A stretch of DNA of 64,000 nucleotides, taken from positions 144,577,741 through 144,641,740 of the forward strand of contig CM043945.1 of NCBI GenBank assembly GCA_014529385.2. Reading direction: 5' to 3'. The translations under genes and the position numbers were made by a program. Below, in pieces: positions 53,865-64,000 of this stretch (within the stretch, counting starts at the first letter, position 1; each line of letters begins with the position of its first letter). Under the pieces are notes generated by a model, which saw only the letters and a list, made by a program, of their open reading frames with translations, ran no database searches and had not been told where the DNA came from. Origin of the DNA: Adiantum capillus-veneris. Lineage: Eukaryota > Streptophyta > Polypodiopsida > Polypodiales > Pteridaceae.

Positions 53865-56530
53865 TGAGGCGGTCCGGGGCGGGCAACAAGAAGAGTGGCC
53901 TCTAGACACCCTTCAAGGCTCCCGTGCTGCTCAATGGGGCTGGGGCACAACACAACACAAACCAAAACAACAAACCCATAGCCAAATCCCAACTACACAA
54001 GGGGCACCACCTAGTTTAAGAGCGAACTAGGACGCAAAAGAGGAGAATTGTTAGAGCAACCCACAAACAAGCAAGGAATTTACACTAACCCTAACACCAA
54101 TGGAACACTCTCACACACTAAAACACGAGAGAGAGAGAGGGAGAGAGATAGTGCTCGGGCTGCTTTGAAACGTATCGGCAATGATCAAGCAAACACAACT
54201 ATATATTTAAGAAAGAGAGAGAAAGGGGGAGGGGGTGCTTGTTGCATTAATACCTTCTTACAAATCTGTCATGACAAATCAAAGTGAGATTAGTATTTGT
54301 TCAACATAGCTTGCGTAAATTTCACCACAACACATCACAAGAAAAGCCACCCCAATCACTGTCTTAAGGCCAGGGGAGTCCTCTCCACCCTGTCGCCCTC
54401 TTACAGTATGTGGGATTTATGGCTAGATTGATGACAACGCCAGAGACAAGCTATCAAGAACTTAACAAAAAACACCAAGACACTTACGCATCATTGTTGT
54501 CCATTACTTCATGTTGGAAGGGAGACAAAATATCCAAGCTTAGTCCAAATCCACCCTCCTTGATTCAGCAAATGTTGGGCTTACACTAGTAGGAGAAATG
54601 ATAGATTTCCTACTCTCAATTGAATTATCACTCTCTCTCTTACAATGGCATAGAGTTCCCTTGCTAATTCCCTATTACAACACATGCACATGCATAAGAC
54701 AATGAGCTTCCACTCAAGAGCTCCTTCTAGAGAGGTTGAGCTTGGCTTCTCAAGCTATAGCATAGTGCTCTTGCTTATGGCTCCCCCTTTTGTGCTAGCT
54801 ACACCCTCCTTTTATAGCAATTTTGAAGGCTAGGGTTACTCCTCTAACCATGGTTGGGTTAGATTTTCAGCAATTTATCTAATTTCTTTTGCTTGGAATT
54901 ATCAAGAAGTTGGTGGGGAAAGAGAGAGGAGAGAAATGGAGGTGATAGGACTTTTCATAGTGGGTCAGTGTTAGTAGAGTTAGTATTAATTTACAAATGG
55001 AATTGGATATTTACAATGGGAGTATCCATGTAGGATACAAATAAGGAAGAAAAACTCTTAAAAGGTAAGAAAAGGTGGATTTCTTACAAGGTTGATGCTC
55101 CAAGTGTCTTGAGTAGGGCCAATTTTGACGCTTGTTGACGGTCCACTAGCTTTGACGGTACATTTTTTCTCCACTCTTGACCTTCCTTGAGAGACAAGGT
55201 AATTGAAGCTGAGTAATCAACCACCATGATGCTGTCTTTTAAGAGAAGAGGCTGAATTTTGTGGTTTTTTTGATAGATATGGGTAAATTGGAGGAGGAAA
55301 AATGAGACTAGGTGGTCAATTTTGGAATGGAATTGTGTGTGGGAGGTATGAGTTCACCATGGTTTCTCTTATTCTTCAAGGTTGAGGAGAAGGTGAGTAG
55401 GGTGCAGAGAGGAGTGGTGAGAGAGGTGGGGATGATGAGTGGAGAAGTGTGTGTGAAAGAAGAAAATGATAAAGTGGAAGAGAGAGTGTGGCTGCATAGC
55501 ATGGGAAAACTGGGGTCCACTAATAAAATCATTGCTCACAGCTCGTAACTCAAAAAAACATGAAAAAAGTTGAGGCAAAAGTTCAGCCCACGAGCTACAA
55601 CTTTTGTTTGTATCACCTTTTCAAATTCGGAGAGCAAGTGAACTTTAAAAATTTAGCAAAACCGATCGTTTTTTTCCACTGCACAAGGTCCTTGTGGGGT
55701 CCTTCTTTGGATGATTCTTTTGAATACCTCCAAGAGTGAGCCCTCCATAGTGCATGTATGCATGCCACCTACCCTTGACCTTATTTGGTAGGTCTATAAT
55801 TGAAGATATTGTTGAGATCATGATATAAGTGAATAGTACAACTAAGAAAATCAAATATTGAGGGGTCTAAAAAAATATGTACATGTCAAATATAAATAAT
55901 ATAAGTGGAAAAACTATAAAGGGGTCAAAAGAAATCTCTCTCATTATGAGGCTACCATAAAAAGATAAATATTTTCGGTGTTCTAATTTTTTTAGAAAAA
56001 AAAAAAAAAGATGTAGGAAGGGAAAAATCACAATAGTGAAAAATTATACACATAAATAAAACTAGTTTTTTTTTTGATTTTTGTTGGGGTGGAGTTACAC
56101 CAAATATAAGAGAAGCTTACATGAAAATATTGCTACATGGAATAAAGAGTATGAAAAATGGTAAGAAAAATTGTGGTAATGGTGAGGCAATGTACAGAGC
56201 ATAAATAACACACACCTAGGTAGAAATATTTAAATAAATACCAAAATAATTATGAAAAAATTCTTTTATTTAGGCCCTATATACAAAGAAATATTTACAT
56301 ACGCATGGGCCATAATATACTTATATTTTTTATTTTTTTTTATTTTTTTGGCTCAACTAGCCCAATGACTAGCTAATTGAGGGTTTTTTAAGAAGATATG
56401 GGAAAAGTCCCGTGACTCACGCACGCCTATGTACAGTGAAATGGTAGGGATAGCCACAGTGTTTGGGTGATTTTGGTAGGGTGAGGTAACTCACTGTGGC
56501 AATTACAAAGAGCCGAAAAAACGGCTATCA
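53865..56530 (-). repeat. 5' LTR of element D
   Basis: 2666 bp. Visible differences from the other LTR cluster in 53865-54670; the remaining 1.86 kb appears identical. The inner edge lies next to the primer-binding region AAATTGGTGCCCCC (minus). The LTR carries the promoter. Confidence 0.95.
54809..54818 (-). promoter_or_regulatory. TATA box in element D's 5' LTR
   Basis: Minus strand GCTATAAAAG, followed by GAGGGTG. Genomic RNA would start about 30 nt to the left. The same box is at 46221-46230 in the 3' LTR. Confidence 0.6.
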
Positions 56531-57330
56531 GTAGTAAGACTACCTACTACAAATCATGGCCATGATACCATATGGGTAATTGTAGACCGTCTATCAAAGA
56601 TGGGTCGATTCATTCCCACTAAAGACTACGGTTAAGACGCCAAAATTAGCGCGGCTATTTATAGAGCATATATATAGACTCTACGGTCTTCCAGTTAGTA
56701 TCGTTAGTGACAGAGATCGAAAGTTCGATAATCACTTCTGGAAAGCTGTGTTTTAAAAGTTGGAAACTACACTTAATCTTGGTATGGTTGATAATCCAGA
56801 AACAGATGGTCAAATTGAAAGAGTTAATCAAGTGCTAGAGGATATGCTACGAGCGTACATTAGCAAGAAGCAAACCAATTGGGAGGACTACTTATCTATA
56901 TTGGCATTTGCTTATAATAGTTGAAAGCATGTGACTACATGGTTTAGTCAATTTATGCTTTTATATGGTTTTCAACCTAGATCACCCGTTACGGTGGGGT
57001 TGGCTAAGGAGAAGATACGACAAGCAAAATATTTTCTCCAAGACCATTTTGATATGCTTTGATTTTCTTGACAGAATGTTAAGCAAGCTCAAGATCGATA
57101 TAAGAAGTACGCAGATGAGCATCGTTGTCTTGCTACTTTTGAAGAGGGAGACAAGGTTTTCCTCAAAGTTCCAAAGCATTCAAAAAGTCTGAAGACGGGA
57201 AAAGTTTCTAAACTTTACCACGCTATTGTGGACCGTTTACCATTCTCAAAGGTATAGTTTAAGTGGCCTATAAGTTAGCTCTTTCCAAGCACTCACGAGT
57301 TCATCCTGTTTTTCATGTTAGCCATTTAAA
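56531..57330 (+). pseudogene. Element B integrase, C-terminal part
   Basis: Resumes at the second GTAG copy: H-G-H-D-T-I-W-V-I-V-D-R, second catalytic Asp in I-V-S-D-R-D-R-K-F, Glu in D-G-Q-I-E-R-V-N-Q. The C-terminal barrel follows (F-E-E-G-D-K-V-F-L-K-V). Several stops and frameshifts are present (for example near 56630 and 56753). Confidence 0.85.
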
Positions 57331-57592
57331 AAAATAGCTAGGACAAAATGATAATGTCATTGACACAAATGTGTTAGTTGAACTGATCGAACCACTAAGC
57401 ATCCCTCATGAACATGAAAAGATTTTGGATTCTCATGAGCTTTGCACCATACATCATGTCAGACAACATGTATTGGTAAAATGGCTAGATAGATCTGAAG
57501 AAGGTTCTACATGGGAGAATGTCTTCGCACTTAAGAAACGTTTTCCTATGTTTGTTTTTGAGGACAAAAACAATTTGCCAAGGGAGGGGTAA
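57331..57592 (+). pseudogene. Element B chromodomain and pol end
   Basis: The frame 57371-57592 contains H-V-L-V-K-W-L-D-R-S, then G-S-T-W-E-N, the chromodomain core with its Trp residues. It ends G-stop inside the polypurine tract just before the 3' LTR, the usual compact arrangement. Confidence 0.8.
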
Positions 57593-57714
57593 TGTAAGGA
57601 CATGGGTCCTATGGGCAAGGCCACCGACACAACCGGACATTGTGTACGCTAGGGGAAGGCTATAAGATAGCACGGTTGTTGAAGACTAGCACACGCATTA
57701 CTCTTACCCTTTCA
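57593..57714 (+). repeat. 3' LTR of element B
   Basis: 122 bp, TGTAAGGACATGGG to CCCTTTCA, followed by the second CATAG copy and then element A protease sequence. Confidence 0.95.
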
Positions 57715-57719
57715 CATAG

Positions 57720-58020
57720 GCTGAGTCGTCATTTAAAATCTTCATCTCCATCTACACAGTCGTAATGTAGGGTTATCCTAAAATAAGTGGATAAGAGGAA
57801 TGCTCCTGTACAAAAAAGTTTTGCTCATCACAAACATCCCCAATAGTTACCTTAACTTTTGCACATGCACCATATAAATAACCTAGAAGCATGTTGGCAG
57901 CTTGTATCCGCCAACTGTGATCCACATCAATAATCCACTTCCCCTTCTGGTACAAGACCTTTTCCATAAGGTAAATTTTTAAACTGTTGTCTACAAGTGC
58001 TAAGACCGACTCTTCAATAT
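57720..58020 (-). pseudogene. Element A protease, upstream half
   Basis: 57967-57773 reads the protease tail D-E-Q-N-F-F-V-Q-E-H-S-S-Y-P-L-I-L-G. The sequence then passes two stops to reach the B insertion site and continues at 34785. Confidence 0.75.
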
Positions 58021-60770
58021 CGCAACCTTCATGATGGTTTTAGTTGTCACTTGTCCAACGAGTCCTTGAAAATTGACTCCTTGGTATAATTTCACTGTCT
58101 TTCTCATCATTAAAATGAACATTTCTTACCTCAGGTACTATCGGGTTTGAAACCACTACAGGATTTGACTCTTTATCTTCAAGCTCTTCAAATTCTTCTT
58201 CATAGTTATCTAGAATTGCTTCAATGTGTCAAATCATCTGGCTCTTAATTGACTCTAGCTCCTGCTCACTTGGTATCTGTTGCTTCCTTTTTATAATATA
58301 ATGATCTCCTCATGGAACTCGTGCTTGGAAATCCCTAGAATATAACCCAACATGAGCTCCACTTTACTATTAAGGATGCGCTCTTCAAAGACCTTCTTAA
58401 GATCTATAGCCAATTCAATATCAGATTTCCACTTATAAGAGGGTCCCCTGGGCTTACCTTGCTTCTTATCCTTTGGTGCCCCCTCCATGACCACTTTGAG
58501 AGCAAGTTTGGGACCAAGCCCTTCCTTTTTCTTGCTGATGGATCTTGTTGCCTTTTTAGATGTCCATGCAACTTCTTCATCCCTTTTCCTCTTCTCTTCC
58601 ACCATAGATTCATTAGCTTGAGACTTAGCAATAAATGCATATACCAAAAGAGAATCCAGTGGGTCAATCCACCATGTGTTTTTTGAATGCAGTTCTCCAC
58701 CTAATGTAATTTCCCATAAGTCAACTTACCTACTTCTACTGTCTTCAAAACATGAGGCCATAGCTAGCCCTTTATACCTGCACCTTCATCATCTCCCATT
58801 CCGTAGACCTACAACCCATATGTAGCTGCCTTAAGAGAAACATTATGTTGCATTTCTTCTACTAGTTTTTTCATTTCACCCCTCCCAAAGTTCAAGTGGA
58901 GCAATTCACCTGTTGCCTTGAGGTGAATCTTCCTGTCTTTCTAGAAAACCATTTTTTCTTTATAGGCTTCTTCAAAGTCATCACACTCCTTAACATATCT
59001 ATGATCTTCACTATCACACCACATGCATCAATTTCAATTTTTGTGTGGAGGTTGTTGCTTAGACTTAGAGGTAGATCATTTTGCAGTTAATCCTTCAAGT
59101 TTCACAGATTTTAAATTGAATACCTTTTACTAGTTCATCAAGAAACGGCTCCTCCATTTTGGGTTCAAATATGATGTCGGGCACATCTTTGCGTACTCCA
59201 AAGTGCTCAAACTGTGATGCAATCAATAGAATCTCAAACAACACTTGGATAGTGAGATATGTTGCTTGGAATTTTGTGAGAGTGGATGCTTGGATTGCAT
59301 GAAACACTTGCAATGTAGATATCCACGCATAGATCTCCTTGAGACTAACACAATGGTGCCCTCAGAATTTGGATACAATGATTGTGCATTGTGGTGCAAA
59401 GAGATAAAGACAATAGAAAGAGATAACACATGATGTATAGAATATGACTTATCTGCTCAATTTCATCAATAACAATGATGTCCCCAAAACTTCACAAAAG
59501 TTACCTTTTATGCCTTGGCACCGGGTTTTATGTACAAGGGCTAGAATTGCTTCAAGAAAAGCATAAATTACAACATGAGAGTTCATAACCCCACATTCAT
59601 CATGACTACAAATAAAAAAAGGGCTAATGATTTATACGCAAGATAATTACAATCATTTTCACTTATTACAAAGGCTATAAAAATATTCTTAGATATCTCC
59701 TTTTTCAGATCTAGCATTCGTTGTTTTTGGAATCTTCCAACATTGTCTTCATTGATCAATTAATTTGTTGATGAGGTTCATTGTTTTTGGAAACTTCCAA
59801 CATTGTCTTTATTGGCCGATGAATCCTTTGGTGAGTTTCATTCCATTGTAGCATCTTGAAGGTCCAAATTTATGGAAATCTCTAGTGTGAGTCGATGTTG
59901 TTGCATTGTCCATTGTAGCAGTATAATAGTGAGGTTTGCTCATTACCAATCAAAAGTATGTACAAGAGAAGTAGAGAGGTAAGAATCTAAACAAGCATCT
60001 AATATATAACCAATGATAGAAAACCCATTGGGAAAAAAGTGCCTTCGGGACACATTATTGGAGTACTATATAAGCATGGGAAATATTGACAAAGTACTGA
60101 AGGGATTATTTGCTGATGTATATAGGAATAAGATGGCAACAAATATAAGGGTATCAATATGGAAAGTTTGTTTGCCTATTGCAGTCCACTCAAGGTGCAT
60201 AGGTGGAAGCAAATGAGTGTCTAATGTATATGTCCAATGATGGGACATTCTAAATGCAATCACAAAAATGCATGGAAAACAATATGCTATGCAAGAAATA
60301 TTTTTGAGGGATTCTCCAATTAGCCATGCTATAAGGAGCCTTTGCTGCTATTGTAGGCCTCTCTTGATTGTCATTATTTGACTCTTAACCAGGAGCATTG
60401 GAAGACTTAGGGATCCAAATCCTCCTATTACCTTTGTAGCTTCTTTGGCGACTTTGCCTAGCACGAGATCTTCTTAAGCTCTTGAGATCTCCATGTAATG
60501 TCGTAATTGTAGTTGGCCTTTGGTTCTTTCATTTCCTATGTAAAATCCTTGTGCAAGAAGAAGCTTCTTTGGAATCCACATTTGGTAGTTATAGGCTTTA
60601 GTAGGATTTGATGTTTCTCTTTTGTATTGCCTCTTCTTAGGTATCTTGGAAAGTTGTTGAGGTTGATACCCCTTTGAAATTCTTCTTTGAGAGGGCCTTG
60701 ATTGCACTTCATATGCTGTGATCTTTGGTTTTGGTGCCCAGACCTATCTTTTACCATTGTAGTATTCATG
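58021..60770 (-). pseudogene. Element A gag and gag-protease linker, decayed
   Basis: 58647-58291 is a Lys-rich segment ending K-W-K-S-D-I-E-L-A-I-D-L-K-K-V-F-E-E-R-I-L, typical of the gag-protease junction in this lineage. 59313-59095 holds P-D-I-I-F-E-P-K-M-E-E-P-F-L-D-E-L. 60769-60474 is basic, Gln/Lys/Pro-rich and resembles a gag region. All frames are broken. A 60-bp near-duplication lies at 59711-59830. No 5' LTR or primer-binding site was found to the right. Confidence 0.55.
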
Positions 60771-61795
60771 TTCTTCCAAACTGTACTATAAAGCTATCCA
60801 TCCCATTTGTTTGCCTTTCTGTGTTGATCTTTCGTCTTCAATCCACATAATATCACCAGCTTCTGTTGGACTGCTTGGGACAAACACTTTTTGGAATTTA
60901 TCTTGCTTTGATGAGTACTTGGGGTGATATAGCTTTGTTAATTGAGCTCAATTGAGTTTCTGTTTGAGTTAGCAAATAATTGAGACATTCAAAAGCTTGA
61001 GTTGTTTAAGGAAATGAACTAGACACAAAGACAAAGGATGTGCCAACATGGTATAGAATGCCAATTTTGGTACGTCTGCATGAATCATTTTTCTAAAAAA
61101 TTTACTTTTTTGAAACTTCGAGAATGCTAAAATCAGCCCACAATTTTCCTGGAAATTTAAAAAATCATCCGAAACTCCAAAAAATAAATGCATGAAGAAA
61201 CCAAAACATTCTAGGAAAAATAAAAAAATCCCAAGAAATCATTGGCAATCACATTTGACCACATTGAACACGTACACGTACACAAAAATAGCAATTTTTA
61301 CCAAAAGTATCAATTGTGCTTAAATCATTCAAAACAAATAGTAAAACATGCAAATCTCAAACAACATGGACACAAAAGCACTCAAAATCATGCCATAATC
61401 ACGTATTCAAAACAGAGTTTTAAGATCATGCACTATCAAATTTTTATGGAATTATATAGAAGTTAGTGCTATAATTAGCAACTAATTGTCAAAAAATACA
61501 AAAGCTATCTAAAAAATGCTCGATTTTTTTAAAAAAAATTCAACATAGTCAAATAAATGGTTTAATAAAATAAGATCTCGCATTTAACAAAAAATCAAAA
61601 TTTTTCAATTAATTTTATCAATGAAAACCAAAATAGCCAATAAAAATTGACAAAATTAGGTCAACAATTGATGCAATTAAAGTGTGTAAATCCCTATTTT
61701 AAGCCCAAACAATAATCAATTAAGCATCATACACATAAAATTTGCAACCAGAAATACAATCAAGCATGCACAATGATTGATTTTCATGCACGTGT
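60771..61795. other. AT-rich sequence, no gene seen
   Basis: About 1 kb, strongly AT-rich, with many short A and T runs. No frame of interest, repeat pair or RNA-gene motif recognised. Confidence 0.6.
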
Positions 61796-62800
<1,005 letters not shown>

Positions 62801-62810
62801 TTGGACTCTC

Positions 62811-63046
62811 TATAAAAATAAAGCCTTGCAAGGCATGCTGAAGCAAATCCACACGCACACAGTCCATGCAATTTCGCCACAACACAGTAGTCTTCACTTG
62901 CGCTGCATATACTTGCAGTAGCCATTCCACCCAGGAAGGCACTGCATACCGTCTCTGGTTGCGCAAACGCTACACCCTCAAGCCCAAAAGCATCGCCGTT
63001 TCGTGAACGCAAGGACAATTCGCCAGCTGGGAATATTACAGAGAAG
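62811..63046 (+). promoter_or_regulatory. Candidate TATA box and first exon of an unidentified gene
   Basis: TATAAAAATA at 62811-62820 is a good TATA box. About 30 bp below begins a more GC-rich segment that ends GAGAAG|GTAAAA at 63046/63047, a plausible donor. AT-rich, intron-like sequence follows. One frame is open from about 62892 to the donor (S-S-P-K-A-S-P-F-R-E-R-K) but has no ATG. A frame from the ATG at 62866 stops after 46 codons. It may be a 5' UTR exon or a non-coding transcript; the rest would lie outside the window. Confidence 0.3.
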
Positions 63047-64000
63047 GTAAAATTGCCGTTCTGTGCAACTTATAAGTTAATATACATTAAACAATACTAT
63101 TGTTTAAAATCCCTTGTATACAGTGTTCTCACATAATGGTTTTTTAAAGCATAGGACTACTTTCTCTGCACTCACCTTTCCCTAACGATTTTTCATAAAG
63201 AAAAGTACTCAGATGTATGCACAAGCATGAAAAAAGAACGCTATCACACACTAAAATCTCCCGATGAAGGACAAGGATTTGCCTACTAGCGGGCAATACG
63301 GGTAAACACTGGCAGGATATGCATACATGTACATGCATAGTATAGCAATAGCATGTTTTTAAGTACAATTTTTAACAGGTACACCACATATTCATGTAAA
63401 TAGCACACATTAGGCACAAGGAATACATCCACACTCCGGTTTTTTGCATACTTGTGCATATGGCATGCATGCATAAGCGCAGTTACGCAAAAATTGGGCA
63501 TGAAAACGGGTATATAGTATACGTAAACTAAAAAGGATGTATAGCCGACTAATTTTTGTACATAAAATTATGTGACAAGGCAACGGTCTCAAGGAGAACA
63601 CTACCTTGGACATCCAAAGGCAAAAAGGAGCACTTCAAGATGTCTACTACAAGTAGCAACGATGTGAACTGATTTTGAAAGCTTTGAGTATGGTTTTTTT
63701 CGAAAAATAATAAGGGTAAAAGTTTTTTCTCGATTTGTCTTGAAAGCACTATCGGACATAAAAAAGTATCAATACTTGGCATAAAGAGCTAGGATAAACT
63801 CAGACTAGGACAATGTCATTATGTGAAGACCATGTCATTGTGTAAAGAAGGTTTTTTTTGCAAAATTTTCACAAAATTGATCGAAAGATGTACTAATTTT
63901 AAACCCATAAAAAGGCTGCCCCTAAGGCAACATACAAGAACGGGTACATAAAACCTTAGAGGTAATGTTTGTAAGTAAAAACGTAAGGTTTTTAATATGC
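63047..64000. other. AT-rich right edge, no gene seen
   Basis: Short frames only on both strands. If the candidate exon to the left is real, this is its first intron. Confidence 0.45.

Larger units (their letters stand above)
45286..56530 (-). mobile_element. Element D: young Tat-lineage Ty3/gypsy retrotransposon
   Basis: 11.2 kb, minus strand. LTRs are 2657 bp (45286-47942) and 2666 bp (53865-56530), nearly identical, and start TGATAGCCG on the minus strand. The flanking duplication is GTAG (45282-45285, 56531-56534); removing the element restores element B's integrase frame. A perfect polypurine tract AAGGGGGAGGGCTAA lies at 47943-47957, and a primer-binding site starts TGGTGCCCCCACGG at about 53861. 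Gag-pol is one long frame with a single stop codon. Order PR-RT-RNase H-second RNase H-integrase, without a chromodomain, is diagnostic of the Tat lineage. Near-identical LTRs imply recent insertion. Confidence 0.95.
34791..57714 (+). mobile_element. Element B: chromovirus-type Ty3/gypsy split by C and D
   Basis: Short LTRs of 122-123 bp (34791-34913, 57593-57714; roughly 10% different by eye) lie inside the duplication CATAG (34786-34790, 57715-57719). Just inside are the primer-binding site TGGTATCCGAGC (34915-34926) and the polypurine tract AAGGGAGGGGTAA (57580-57592). Two insertions, C (36795-42745) and D (45286-56530), stretch it to 22.9 kb; without them B is about 5.7 kb. Coding order is gag, protease, RT, RNase H, integrase, chromodomain. 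The element sits in the protease of element A. Confidence 0.95.

Noticed and set aside
34791-57714. One giant 22.9-kb element
   Set aside because: Two inner elements with their own LTRs and target duplications account for the extra length.

Overview
The window is nuclear DNA of a land plant. It has one spliced gene whose protein is clearly the plant four-MA3-domain translation regulator (MRF family). Plant-type LTR retrotransposons surround it: Ty1/copia, chromodomain Ty3/gypsy, and a Tat-lineage Ty3/gypsy element with a second RNase H. Long (CT)n/(GT)n runs are common. The repeat density suggests a large, repeat-rich genome. A non-seed vascular plant such as a fern is my guess from general character only; nothing in the sequence proves it.

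Layout, left to right. 1-1457: AT-rich repeats, a triplicated tRNA-like (SINE-like) unit and microsatellites. 1458-5741: element F, a decayed minus-strand LTR element with 176-bp LTRs, inserted in a GT repeat. 5840-6002: one end of a CACTA transposon. 6003-6940: a plus-strand gag relic. 7440-18404: a minus-strand copia element whose 5' LTR lies about 230 bp upstream of the MRF TATA box. Its gag is split by chromovirus E (8755-17683), which itself carries an oppositely oriented solo LTR of its own family (12020-13649, duplication TTGCC). 18405-22180: the MRF gene (promoter, 5' UTR intron, three coding exons, 716 codons). 22181-30600: mostly gene-free, with an LTR-like block, a copia gag relic and a probable 3' LTR.

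30588-60770 is a nest of retrotransposons that can be unpacked exactly. Element A (minus gypsy, pol 30588-34785 and 57720-60770) is split by chromovirus B (34791-57714, duplication CATAG). B is split twice. Element C (36795-42745, duplication GTGGC) is non-autonomous and carries antisense pieces of two host genes, a ferredoxin-reductase-like oxidoreductase and a MAP kinase. Element D (45286-56530, duplication GTAG) is a nearly intact Tat-lineage element with 2.66-kb LTRs. A solo LTR of the C family sits in the integrase of A (31440-31927, duplication ACCGT). LTR divergence judged by eye agrees with the nesting order: B about 10%, C about 2%, D below 1%.

60771-64000 is AT-rich, with a long CT/CA microsatellite and a candidate TATA box plus first exon of an unidentified transcription unit near 62.8-63.05 kb. 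The only functional host gene I can defend is the MRF gene. The other coding sequence is retroelement-derived, and apart from D's gag-pol it is broken.

The most unusual signals are: the host-gene capture in C; two tandem homologous small reading frames in D's leader; ATTGG/CCAAT pairs at a constant 21-22 bp spacing in the LTRs of family E; the triplicated Pol III-type unit; and a five-copy 22-bp repeat inside C.
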